Source of the DNA: Beverwykella pulmonaria
Taxonomy: Eukaryota > Ascomycota > Dothideomycetes > Pleosporales > Melanommataceae
Assembly (NCBI GenBank): GCA_001599595.1
Contig: BCHH01000020.1
Location: forward strand, 1-64,000
Direction: 5' to 3'
Length of the DNA: 64,000 nucleotides
Positions within the stretch are counted from its first letter, which is position 1. Every line of letters begins with the position of its first letter. A program made the translations under genes and the position numbers. This document shows, piece after piece, positions 32,662 through 43,875 of this stretch. Below the pieces are notes generated by a model. That model was not told where the DNA came from and made no database searches. It saw only the letters and a list, made by a program, of their open reading frames with translations.

Positions 32662-33578
32662 ACCCTTTTTCTAAACTGTTATAGCATTCCATGAGTCACC
32701 ACCCGATTACCTTATCGCCCTGTGCGAGAATGGCGACCGCAAGCAACTATCCGCGACTCTCCAGCAACCTACCCTAGCTCAGGTAGCGCTCAGTACCGAA
32801 AGCGTCCTTGTCGACGCACGAACTGGTGTTCGGGTGCAGCAACTGAATCTTAGACGATGCTCGAAGCCGCCGCCAGATCTGGACATGCAGACAGCGTGGA
32901 AGTTCTCCTTGGCTTTGGCCAGGAGCACAACGTCGCCGTGAGCGAGATGGTGACACCCGACACCATGGACGCCGCCCTGAAAGAAAAGCCTATTGAAATT
33001 CTGCTCAAGTTCCACGCTGTAGACTCGGACGTCTTTTGTCGACGAATGCATCTTGGCGCAGACCTGCTGAGCACATCGAGCCACGGCGGACCGAACAATG
33101 AGGACATTCCACGGAAGAAGTATCTCGGCCTTGTCCAGTATCTTATGGACGCAGGCTTCGACCCAAATAGACCCTACTCGAAATCTCGTCGTAGAGAGCC
33201 AGGTCGCATTTTATACACAGCATGCTGGCAAGCGAGCTGTGAGATTGTAGAATGTTTTCTTGCGCTTGGTGCTGTAGTCAAAGAATCCAGAGCTATGCGT
33301 TCGGCGAGTCGCAATGGCAGGATTAATGTGCTAGAGCTGTTGCTGAGGTATGGGGGAGACGTGAATGAGGCGGCTGAAGATGAGGATATCGATGGGCTAC
33401 CTGGCACGCCACTCCATGTCGCTGCGGCCGAGGGTAAGAAGGATGTCGTGAGATGGCTGTTAGCTCATGGAGCTGACGTTACGATAAAAATTGCGAGGAG
33501 AGAACGGCGAAGGATGTTTTAGGAGAGGATGGCTATAACGTCATTCTAGGACTTCTAGAAGAGGTCGAGGTGTTATAG
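32662..33578 (+). pseudogene. Ankyrin-repeat protein gene with frameshift
   Basis: A coding stretch starts after a likely acceptor (CTAAACTGTTATAG, about 32676-32689): FHESPPDYLIALCENGDRKQ, then an intron (32785-32850), then about 220 residues from 32851 with at least four ankyrin-type repeats (SGHADSVEVLLGFGQ, NGRINVLELLLRYGGDVNEA, TPLHVAAAEGKKDVVRWLLA). At about 33485 an A5 run shifts the frame; one extra A would continue into CEERTAKDVLGEDGYNVILG and stop at 33578. No first-exon ATG is found. Either a decayed gene or a sequencing indel; ankyrin gene identity is solid, function unknown. Confidence 0.6.
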
Positions 33579-35531
33579 TGTACTTACACAATACCCACTA
33601 TTTAGCGGAAATTTGTTTTGCATCCGATTTAGGGTCACGTGTAGGAAACGACATGTTATTGGAACCTGTAGTTTTCTCCCGTCTACTCTTCAACTTTCAC
33701 TGCTATCGATCTTTAGGCGTCAACGTCAGAACGGAATTCGGATGTGTACGCTCAGACTTTGGGTTTATGAACTCATGTCTATCATTCACTAAAGCCTGGT
33801 CATGCATCAACTATTGAAAGGAATTGTAGTGGTGCAAACATACTCGAGTAGTTGGGTGGTCTGGACCAAGTATATCCCAGTGGCCTGCATAGGTCCATTT
33901 GTAAAGGGATAAAGCATCTTTGCATTTTTACTGATCTCGAAATAGGTAGGCAAGTTAGTGGATACTCATCAGCATGTCCATATGCTACTTTCCAGACATC
34001 TTCTCCATTAATACCAGTATCTCTCAATGCATCTTCATTGCCCTGCGTACTTTCAATGATCACTTAATAACAATGCTAGATCATGAATTATTCTTAGCGT
34101 GTGCAGTTTCTCCTTTCCTTTCTTTGTCTAAAGGTCTCTTGATGAGCATCCTCTGCATTTTTATATCGTTCCAATATCTACTTACAGCGTCCGATCTATT
34201 GTAACAATGACATCCTAGCTTCTGCATCTTAGATACCTGAACACGTTGACGACAATGACTAAACTCGTATTTACGCTCAAGTTATAAATCCACATTAAGA
34301 AGGCTTTACTGTTGCTAAGAGTGTGGGTCCAAACATAGAAACGAGTTTATTGGCCACTATCATCCAGACACGAACCTTCGCTCGAACCATTAAATAAGTA
34401 GCGCCTGAAGAATATAGAAATAGGGTCCTGATGCTACATTAAGTAGAGGGTACAAGACTAACGCAAATGCTGAGCAAGTGTGTCAGCATGCTTAAGGGTG
34501 ATGGTGCGCGTGTAAGCTGGCACGTGTCTGGCAACAGATATTGCCACCAGCTACAGGGATCTTCAATTCTATTTAAGTAAGATAAATCTTGCATCTGTAT
34601 ATGCAAACTCAAATTTCTAGTTTTTTAGTTCTACTCAACTTCTATAAAATCTCATCGGCCCGAGCAAGGTGTGGTAGTTGGTTTTGGAAAAACAAGGCTG
34701 TATTTGGGGAGGTGGGCTCGAAGTGGATTCACGTGACTGCTATTTTGATGAGGTTCTTAAACTACCGTGAGCGTCAATCCTCATCAAGGGAGATTCAGCT
34801 TGATGAGGCTCTTAAGCTACCGTGAGCGTCGATACCTAATCCTAAATCTCACTCAACGCGTCAATTGTGAGTCAGGTGTTCGGCCGAGCGCAAAGCGCGA
34901 TAACTATCTACAAGCAAGCAAAAACAGAGAACTATGGGATGGTGGGCGGGATCGCAGAATTGTAAAATCTGGAACCGAATTGATTGCTTGATGAGGTTGC
35001 TGATAGTTGATGGTTGAGGCTCCGAGGCATCCTGATCGACTCAGGAACTCTGCCTGAGAAGCTTGGCGGTCTAACTAAGTATAGATCAAAACATTAAATT
35101 CATTGTTCGTTATCTCTCATAAGCTAAGCATCTCTTATTTAACGTTTGTATATGCTCTATAAGTCTATATAGAGCTAAAAAGAAATATAAACTAACTCTC
35201 TCACTGTTGGGAGTATACAGAACGTGATAATCACGTGAGATTCTAGCCATACTTGGCGACAGAGGGGCGGATTGATCTCAGCCGCGCCTCTCATAGAGAT
35301 ATACATGAATCAGCAAGTCGTTTAGAACCCCATTGCAATTTCAATAGCCTTGTGATGCTAACACTCACCCTTTTGCTAAATTCATGTAGTGGCTAATACC
35401 GGTAGAATAATGTCATTGCATTGCCTCGCCTTACCTGTATTGGGCACGCTAGTGCGACTGATGCCTAGCACCTCACAATATATCAACTTCAGACCCCGCA
35501 AACAATTATTTGGCGTCGCCTAAAAGTTGCA
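33579..35531. other. 2-kb AT-rich region without genes
   Basis: No supported ORF. Features seen: an imperfect direct repeat at about 34745-34835 and AT-rich sequence around 35090-35215. Confidence 0.5.
34745..34835. repeat. Imperfect direct repeat pair
   Basis: TTGATGAGGTTCTTAAACTACCGTGAGCGTC (from about 34746) recurs about 54 bp later as TTGATGAGGCTCTTAAGCTACCGTGAGCGTC, with two substitutions. A related TTGATGAGGTTGCTGATAG follows near 34985. Origin unknown. Confidence 0.6.
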
Positions 35532-36689
35532 ATGGATCCAGCAATGGCCTTGACTTCCCCCAGAAGAACGCCCCAAACACCCAGACCTCAAATTGACTCT
35601 ATAATTCCACAACCATCCCCATCATTTACGCACTCCAGGAGTATCCCTCACTCACAAACAACGCCTAAATCTCAGAAAACAATGGATTCCATCTTCAATA
35701 CGACACCATCACCAACGTTCACACGCCCGACGACATCCTCACTCTCCAAGAGCCTCCGCACCCCCAAGACCCAACCTTCTAAAATGGTCCCTCCCAAAAT
35801 CCCTGTCTCCCTCACCGGACGCCCTCGCCAGCTGTCCCTCCTCCTCGGCCGGCATTCCTTCCTCCCCATAAAACCACACGACCCTTCTCTCCCTAATTCC
35901 TTAGCCACCCTCCCCTCCGAACTCCGCTGTCTTATATACATGTACGTACTTCCCCCAGGCCCGCTCCTCATCAACCCCTACCACCCATCACAAAATCGTA
36001 TCCTGTGGCCGCCCCTCCTCCGTGTATGCCGCGCAATCCGGCAAGAGGCTGGCTACACATTCTACACACAGACTTCCTTCTTCGGGTACCTCGACTCTAC
36101 CGACCTTGGTTTCCGCGTGACAAGGGCATGGATTAGTAAATTGAGTATTCCCTACCGTCTTTTCCTCTCCGGCAACCAATACATCGAAGTCCGCCTCCGC
36201 ATCTTCGAAGCCGGACAATTGCAAGCCTGGGAACCAGAAACTGTAAAAGCCCTGCGACGCGAATGTCTTCCCTTTGGCGACATGTACGCTATCCGGGGAG
36301 ATCAGCACCGGCGGCACTTCGTGGCCTTTTGTCGGTTCGCAGAGTGGTGGCTCTGGTGCGGACGCATGGTGATTGAGGATATCAGGTGGGATTATAAGGT
36401 CGTTTCTCCAGGGATCTGGCTAAGGAATAGGCCGGTGCAGATGTTGGAGTTCTTGACGCAGGCGTTTGGTGCGTTTGCGCTGCCCTGCGTACGAGATGTC
36501 AAGATTAGTACGGCACAGAAGGGGACCATGAAGAAGCCTGCGCTGTATATGCTGGGTAGGCTGGAGGAGAAGTACAAGGAAATGGAGGAGACTCTAAGTG
36601 CCGAGTATATGGAGGAGATGGGGAAGAAGAATAGGAAGAAATGGGACGCAAAGGTAACAGCGCTAAGGCTCATCTTGGAAACGTGGTGA
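35532..36689 (+). CDS. 2EXR/F-box-like fungal protein, unknown function
   Basis: Single-exon 385-aa protein. The first 110 residues are Ser/Pro/Thr-rich and probably disordered. Around 125-145 it has LATLPSELRCLIYMYVLPPG, the short motif typical of fungal 2EXR/F-box-like domains (LP.ELR..IY), followed by LLRVCRAIRQEAGYTFYTQT. The rest is a mixed alpha/beta region with a Lys/Glu-rich C-terminal helix (EEKYKEMEETLSAEYMEEMG). Such proteins are numerous and poorly characterised in Pezizomycotina. The first ATG is used; a second at residue 51 is possible. Confidence 0.75.
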   Translation: MDPAMALTSPRRTPQTPRPQIDSIIPQPSPSFTHSRSIPHSQTTPKSQKTMDSIFNTTPSPTFTRPTTSSLSKSLRTPKTQPSKMVPPKIPVSLTGRPRQLSLLLGRHSFLPIKPHDPSLPNSLATLPSELRCLIYMYVLPPGPLLINPYHPSQNRILWPPLLRVCRAIRQEAGYTFYTQTSFFGYLDSTDLGFRVTRAWISKLSIPYRLFLSGNQYIEVRLRIFEAGQLQAWEPETVKALRRECLPFGDMYAIRGDQHRRHFVAFCRFAEWWLWCGRMVIEDIRWDYKVVSPGIWLRNRPVQMLEFLTQAFGAFALPCVRDVKISTAQKGTMKKPALYMLGRLEEKYKEMEETLSAEYMEEMGKKNRKKWDAKVTALRLILETW

Positions 36690-36955
36690 GCGGTTTTGAT
36701 GAGAAACCTGCTTGAAAGGGATTGGTATAGAGAGCTTCCAAGAGGAAATCGATATTCGAGAAATACAGGACCTGCCCCTCATCTCGGCTGGTATGGAAGC
36801 ACCTTCGGACTAGAAACATGACCATCAAAATCAATACACCAGGAACACCATTAAGAAATATGTTAACCGCTCGTCCCACTTGTTGAGGAATGTATCGTAA
36901 TCACCGTAACGCCGACGCCATCACCATCGCCATCGCCGCCAACGAGGCTCTGTGT

Positions 36956-37725
36956 CTACCGGACACCCCTGAAGGAAGGATCGAATCCATAGAGCGGTCG
37001 CCCCATCTATCATGTAATGTCAGCCTCGCAAAAAGCAATGAGATCATTTCACGTACCCTATTGAGTGCGAAGATCACATCCTGCACGCAGACTGTTTTCC
37101 TCCCAGAGTGTTCTGTTAGAGTTAGCCATCACCTCCAATGTCTTCAAACAGAGACTCATGTCTTACCAACGAGAGCAACGCAGTCCTTGAGTATCTAATA
37201 AATTTAGCGCAAACATCTAGCAATCTTATTTCCACGATGAAAACTCACCAATTCAAGCCGTTGCTTCAGCGCCATCCGCACGTCATCGTAGATAGTAGCC
37301 GAAATGCGCTTTACGCCACCCCGTCGTGCAATACGTCTAGACACAGTCGTCAGTCAAAGCTGCCACAAAGCTGCCGCAAAAGAGCAAGCAGAAAAGGCGT
37401 CCCGCTGGAACACCAAACGCAGTTGTAGACATACCTAATATCGCCCTTCGTCACGCCGTGAACCGTATCTCGCAGTACCTTCCTTGCAAAGCCTTAGCAG
37501 CATCGCTTAAGCCTCCAAAACGCATACATACCGATGTCGCTTCATAGCCTTGCCTTTTCCGTGCCCAAGGCCTTTTCCGCCCATGCCATCGCTCTGACGT
37601 TGCTGCTGTGGTGGTGGGGGCGTACTTGGTGATGCTGTTGCGGAAGCGGAACTCACTGCTGGCCGGTTCACGCTACGAAACCCTGGTATGCTGCCGAAGA
37701 AGGTCCGTGGTCTTTCATTGACCAT
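36956..37725 (-). CDS. Divergent histone H4 variant, six exons
   Basis: Nucleosome histone H4 paralogue. Exons 37725-37532, 37482-37435, 37336-37249, 37194-37167, 37112-37057 and 37006-36956 give 154 aa; all five introns are GT..AG and phases agree. Residues 48-66 resemble the H4 tail (GGKGLGHGKGKAMKRHRK); K62 and K66 align with K16 and K20. Then IRRIARRGGVKRISATIYDD (L1 region), LKDCVALVEHSGRKTVCVQD and VIFALNRMGRPLYGF at the C-terminus. Canonical H4 is about 103 aa and nearly invariant. This one has a 47-residue Ser/Pro/Gln N-terminal extension, a short C-terminal extension and many changes in the fold. It resembles the H4 variant class known in some ascomycetes (such as hH4v of Neurospora). 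Coding-like sequence continues just upstream of the chosen ATG, so the N-terminus could be longer. Confidence 0.82.
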
Positions 37726-39051
37726 GCCGGCGTTGTTCTCGTGGTCGAATCGGATGTGGTCACGGGCCAGGCGGTTGTGGGTGTTGATTTTCGAAAGATG
37801 TGAGTTGCTGGGAAGTGGAGCAGCCTAACGCACAGACCACATAGTATGCAACGAGCGACGCGTTATCACGTTTCTTGTGCTCACGCGTTGTGAGAAGGTA
37901 GAGATGGTTCGGCGCTCTGCTGTGGTTTCTTGGCGTCAAGTAGCTAAAGTCTGAGGGAAGAAGTACTTCCAAAAGTGTGAGACGAAGCACTTTCAGCAGG
38001 ATGGGAAAAAAAGATAAAGACGCTCTTATTACAAACCGACTGATCAAGATGTAGAAGACATGTATCTGACTTTACTTTGGCTTAAAGGCAATTTAAAGAA
38101 GCAAAGGGAGAGCAAGAATAAAAGTAAAATCTTGGAGTAGAAGGCAAAAAGGTAAATGTTGTCTAAAATCCACTATAGGATGTTATCACGTGCATATCAC
38201 GTGTACTGAACGCTAAGTCACACGTCCTGATTACTCATTGCTGTATATATGCTCGTTGATCTCCATAGCTTCTCAGTCCCTCATTATTATTCTGTCCATG
38301 TAACGTGACCATTCACCCCAACAGATGTTGATATAAAAAGCAAACCCAAAGACCAATTATAAGGGAATAGGGTAAGAGATAACTAACGTGTACGCATTGT
38401 ATTCCTAAACTAACAGAAGAAAGCATAAAAGGAGAAGGAAGGTTGCTGGCACATAGATCAATGCCTGCTGAGGCATCGTACGCTAGTTACGTAATCAGAG
38501 CTGCAGGAACTTTATCAATAGGGCGCAGCCCATCATACCAATCTAAAGGATAAGTGGAAATTCTAAAAGCAGACCCGAGTAGAGGTTATGTAGAAATTAC
38601 CCCGAGAAGCAGAAGGCTGCGGTGAAAGTAAAGGCAGCCCAAAGAGAAGTGAAAGGTAGCTAAGAGACTGGAAGGCTTGAAAGAAGATAACCTGGAAATA
38701 GGCAATCCGTGCAAATGCAGTTTCTTGAAGAGAAGGTGTGTAAAAGACACAAAGGACGAAAGGCCATTAGGGCCTTTAAATGCTTAGTTGAAGACAGGGA
38801 AAAACGCATCATCTATATAATCTACCCCGCAAGAGGGCTATCTGAAAACATCTAACACGGTGAACTCTGGCACTACGCTCAGGACACGTATCTCACAAAA
38901 CAGTTCACAAGTCATCAAAAGAAGAGTGTTTGATTAGGGCTGATTGACTTAAGAAGCGTTTAGTCATTAGGATATCTCAAGCACCAGTCCTGAGAATTTA
39001 GTCATTAGGGCTAGGTATCAATGGTAAGGGTGTCATGGGTCTATTAAGTCC
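37726..39051. other. Intergenic region, histone variant to Svf1 gene
   Basis: 1.3 kb. A minus-strand ORF at 37760-38047 is in a different frame from the H4 variant and lacks features. Two CACGTG sites lie at about 38188-38202. The remainder (38210-39050) is A-rich with no supported gene. Confidence 0.45.
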
Positions 39052-40366
39052 TCACGAAATAAAGGTAGCCTCGGCGAATATAGTGCCCTCCTCCTTCTTG
39101 ATCTCATCTCCGACCTTGACCTCAATCGTCATCTTCGGACGAACAAACTGATAGATGTACGGTTTCGTGCCGGCTGCGCTGGCAACGATTGCTTTTACGA
39201 AGCCTGGAACCTCGGCCATGACATCTACACGATCCGGCTCTCCAAGAGGACCTGCGAGCTTCGCAGAGAATTCCTTTCCGTCCGCAGTTTTGCCCTCCCA
39301 GTGGTAGCTTGCAGATGTGGGCACTGGCCACTCATTGTCTGCATCTTGCTTGGTCTCTGTATGCTTAACGTCGAGGCCCGAGGTTGAGGCGAAGACTATC
39401 TTATCATCTGTGGAGATTCCGCCAACACGAACAACGGTTGAGGCGTACGATGCAGGGGTAGTGAACTCCATCATCACTGCGGAGAAGGTCGGAGATTGGA
39501 AATTTAGGAAATTCCACCGAGCAGCTACAACAGTTTAGCTTATGTGGACCACAGAGGTGTAAAGTGCTTACCAGCGTGGTGCGGCTTCATTCCTTGCAAA
39601 GCGTGAGAGTAGAACCCTCGGCCTTTGGCATCAATCTCCCCATCCTTTGTGATGATAGCACCCTCAACGGTGCATCTCGGCCAGAATGCGTGGCGCATAG
39701 ATCCCCAGGGCGCCTTTGGATCTGTTCCATATGTAGTTACTCCGTTCTTTCCACCCACGAAGCTAGGAGCCGCCTTTGTAAACTTCAGGTTGACCAGGCT
39801 GTTCTCGTTGGACGCGGATTTGATGGTGTAGAAGGTCCCATCTTCGGAGAGCTCGAGGGAGACGCCGTCGGCAAAGAACGAGAACTGTTCCTCGTCGAAA
39901 CCGTAGTTCTCGAGGGGGTCAGAAGACCAGAGGGCGGGCTTCTCGTTGTTTGGGTAAAAGACCTTGCAATTGAATTGCACTGTTACTTTCATGCCTCTGC
40001 GCGTAATGAGTACTTAGCAAATTGTCAATGCGGGGCAATCGGCATCCCTCTTACGCTACGTTGCTGTATATGACCTGCACAAATCCGCTGTGCCCGCTGT
40101 CGGTGTTCAGATAGAAGGTCTGCGTCTCGACAGAAGTGGACTCCATTACGGTCCATTTGAAGTCGTTCTTGGTCGCCTCGGTGTAGGCAGGGTCGCCTTC
40201 GTGCTTTCCAACTGGCTGGATAGAGTCGGGGCCATACTCAGGCTCCTGGGTGCCAGCAACGCTGGCCAGCCTAGGGGGATGTAAGTATACAGACATTTGC
40301 AGGGCTGCACGTGGTGGCGACTGAGGGCGAGGGTATAACTGACGCCGACTGTGCCCATTTGAACAT
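39052..40366 (-). CDS. svf1: Svf1 family protein
   Basis: Svf1 is a lipocalin-like fungal protein needed for survival under oxidative and cold stress, and in yeast linked to ceramide transfer between ER and Golgi. Exons 40366-40344 (23 nt), 40270-40055, 39996-39572 and 39524-39052 give 378 aa. The tiny first exon encodes the amphipathic N-terminus [22 protein letters not shown], the Svf1 start. Other landmarks: [57 protein letters not shown] and [19 protein letters not shown]. Length and architecture are normal. It is divergent from the kinase gene at 41341. Confidence 0.93.
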
Positions 40367-41340
40367 TGCGTATGGGGGTTCTGCGCACTTTCCAAAAACT
40401 CGCAGTAAGCAGGTGCAAAAATAACTCTGGTCGGAGAGGGCGAAGAACTCTTCAAAATGTGAGAAATTCTTGCTGGTGGTGACGGCGAGTAAATGAAGAC
40501 GGTCGGTCGATCGCCCAGAAAGGCACGGCGCACGGCAACGAGCGGCCTAATGCGGAGCTCTCTTAGCTAAGCAGCTCTTGTGGTGGCGGTAGTCGGCGAC
40601 GATGGGTATCACAGGCGGCAGGACAACTGGTTGTATGTCGGAGTAGTGGAGAGCGTTGAGTACAGGTAGCTGTGAAGTAACGGTGGACTGCCGCGGTTGA
40701 GGTTGTGACGTGCGGTGGCGTGGTGGTGCTTGGTGCCCGTTCACTGAGGTACAGGTTGTGGTTGGTGATGCATCGCGCGCACGTGACAGAGGAGAAGCCA
40801 CTTCTGGCAATCCCGGCGCCGCCGCCGCTAGATGGAAGGAACGGTATCGCAAAGCCCCTCCCTCGCTCTTCTCTCCCCTTTGCCCTCACACTCTCAAAAG
40901 CCTCAATTTGAAGGCCAGCTGCATTCTCGCTCCCACCGCATTCAACCCTTTGCTTGGGGCTTCCGGTGCATCCGCGCACGTCGGTTGCTGCTTCGACCAT
41001 TAACGCCCAGCAGCCATCGCGGGGTTCTCATTCGCTGTCTCCAATTTCATGACGCCTTCGCATTCGCGCGTTGCATAGCTAGCCCTGCCACATTCTTCTC
41101 CAGGCCTGCCTTTTCAACTCTCGCTGCACGCCAACAAGAGAACATTCTCTTCGACATACCCACGGCTGCTACTACACGGCGTTGCTATCCAGTATAGCTT
41201 GCAATAAGTGGCCATAGCCCGCTGACCAAACACCACCCTCGGCCACATGTGAGATAGTAATCTAAGCACCTCGGTGCCTTTGGTCGTTGTCGATTGGAGC
41301 TAACTATGCCATTGCAGACCTTCCGAGCCAGTAACTAAAC
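40367..41340. promoter_or_regulatory. Divergent promoter region, svf1 / kinase
   Basis: 974 bp between the two starts, with CT-rich stretches around 40855-40910 of the sort found in fungal 5' leaders. ORFs on both strands here overlap one another and show no domains. Confidence 0.45.
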
Positions 41341-43875
41341 ATGGCATCTTCGAACGGACAGCCCTCGCAAGCAGTGCGCTTCAGCAGCGTCAACCAGGAA
41401 ATCGAGCCCGAACAAGCATTGCAACATGTACCCACCCCCGCAGACGACTGCAAACAAGAGAAGGAGCAGCTCAGTCCCGAAGCTGAAGAGGATATTCGAA
41501 ACATTTCAGTGACTCTACAGCAGTCGCGATGTCAAGCGAAAAGGATGGAGAACTTCTCGTTTGAGCCAGTCTCTCTCCCCGCATCAAGAGTGAGCACTCC
41601 AAGCCATCTGTTCCAATTTATCTCAACTGACTTGTCTCTAGGCTCCATCTCCCTCTCCAGCCTCGCGCACTCCCTCGGGGCACTCTGCCTACCACGCTAG
41701 ACTTGGTCCACGTCCATCTCCTCCCACATCTGCGATGCATTCACCACCACTGACACCCGCAGGCACGTCTTCACATGATGGAAAGCCTGCGGCGATTGGC
41801 GAGCAGAGGAGAGGACCAACTGATCCGGCCATGATGACCCCTCAAGTCTCGCCTCCACATGAGCCGCCGCCTACTTCGATGGATTCTGTACACAATGAGA
41901 GAAGACCTCAGTCTCTCACAGTTTCTCGCTCACCTAGATCATCTCCACAGCGTTCCCCGCGGCCGGCATCATATTCAGACGTGGCCGGCGTGGTCGAAGC
42001 ACACCCAAAGCATCCTCCGACATTTACGGTCGGCCCTACAGGTGACTCATTACCCCCTTCTAGAGATGTAAGCCCCTCCGGATCAGCCGGAGTCAACACC
42101 CCGGGACAACATACGCCAGGAACATCTACGCCAACCTACAACAGACCCTTTACTCCATCAGGTGACAAAGACGATCCTTATTCTCGCTCAAAGCGTCCTC
42201 CACAGCCGAGGAATCTCGATTCTCTCGATGCTAGATTTATTTTTGGTGGAAGAGAAAATCGAAAAAGTTACAATCACTCAACTGCATCGTCCACCGTTCA
42301 GTTGCCTCGCTCGAGAGGAACCGCGTCAGAGATGTCGAAAGAGGAGAAGAGGTCAAGCTTTTTCGGTGGAAGCTCGAAACACCAAGGTTCTGCCGACGAC
42401 AGTGATGCACGTTCTATGGTTGGTAAACCACATCATCAAGGCTCCATGTCGGATCTGAAGCGTTTCTTCAAAATCGGAGGCCATAAGCACAAGGACAAGG
42501 ACAAAAAGGCCACGTCGGCACCGTCGACGAAGAACGAAAAACCAAGCAAACCAAAGAAGTCGGCAACAGGAACTATGACTCCGCCGCTATCGCATGGCTC
42601 AGTCAGTGTTCCGTTCGCAGACGACCACGGCCTGCAAAGCAAATACGGCAAGTTCGGAAAAGTCCTTGGATCAGGCGCTGGAGGCTCTGTACGCCTGATG
42701 AAACGAAGTAGCGACGGAGTAACTTTTGCCGTGAAGCAGTTCAGAGCGCGGCATTCATATGAGTCGGAAAGAGAATACAACAAAAAAGTCACCGCCGAAT
42801 TTTGCATAGGATCCACTTTGCACCATGGCAATATCATTGAGACCATGGACTTGGTAAACGAGAAAGGCAGCTACTATGTTGTAATGGAATATGCGCCATT
42901 CGATCTTTTTGCGATTGTCATGACTGGAAAGATGAGCCGGGAAGAGATCAGCTGTTGTACACTCCAGATTTTGAACGGAGTGTCGTATCTGCATGGAATG
43001 GGCCTGGCTCATAGAGATCTCAAACTGGACAACGTAGTCGTCAACGAGCACGGGATCATGAAGATCATTGATTTCGGCAGTGCTGCAGTTTTCCGCTATC
43101 CGTTTGAGAACGAAATCGTTCTTGCGAGTGGTGAGTACTAATTGTATCAGATTGTGTTTACTGTCGCTAATTCTCTTCAGGCATTGTTGGCTCAGATCCC
43201 TATTTGGCTCCGGAAGTCTATGATCTCGCCAAATATGATCCTCAACCCACCGACATCTGGTCGCTCGCCATCATATTCTGCTGCATGACATTACGTCGGT
43301 TCCCTTGGAAAGCCCCTCGTGTTTCCGACAACTCGTACAAGCTCTTCATTTCTCCACCCAATGATGGCCCAAAATCCATCATGAACGCCCCAAAATCATC
43401 CCCAGAACTACATCCTGAGTCAGCGGGTGACGATCATCGTCAAAGCGGTCCGCAATCCGCGCCTGCGTCACGTCAACCCTCTGATCAATCTACAAGCACA
43501 CATCATCACCACCATCACCACCGTAACAAAGATGGAGCTTCATCTGATCCTGCAGCCAGCGACGCTTCCCTATCCGCCCCGCCTTCTGCCAACGGGCAGA
43601 ACAAGGAACAGCAACAGCCTCAGGTGATTAAGGGTCCTTGGCGGCTCTTGCGGTTATTGCCCCGCGAGAGTAGGTACATCATAGGCAAGATGCTGGAGGT
43701 TGATCCGAAGAAACGTGCTACCTTGGAAGAGATTCTTGATGACAAGTGGGTGAAGAACAGCCAAGTCTGCTCACAGGAAGAAGGTGGCCGAGTTATTCGT
43801 GTCGAGAATCATGATCACACGCTTGTCCCTGGTTCGGGTTCAGCTTCGGCTCCACCAACTCAGCAGAAGAAGTGA
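41341..43875 (+). CDS. Ser/Thr protein kinase, Hal4/Sat4 (NPR/HAL) family
   Basis: Kinase of the fungal HAL/NPR group, whose yeast members regulate potassium and nutrient transporters at the plasma membrane. Exons 41341-41589, 41642-43130 and 43181-43875 give 810 aa. The first about 415 residues are Ser/Pro-rich and low complexity, ending in a basic HKHKDKDKK stretch. Kinase landmarks: [16 protein letters not shown] at about 420-435, FAVKQF (catalytic Lys), [11 protein letters not shown] at about 539, [25 protein letters not shown] and IWSLAIIF. An insertion of about 90 residues with poly-His (HHHHHHH) separates subdomains IX and X. It ends with a Gly/Ser tail. Confidence 0.92.
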
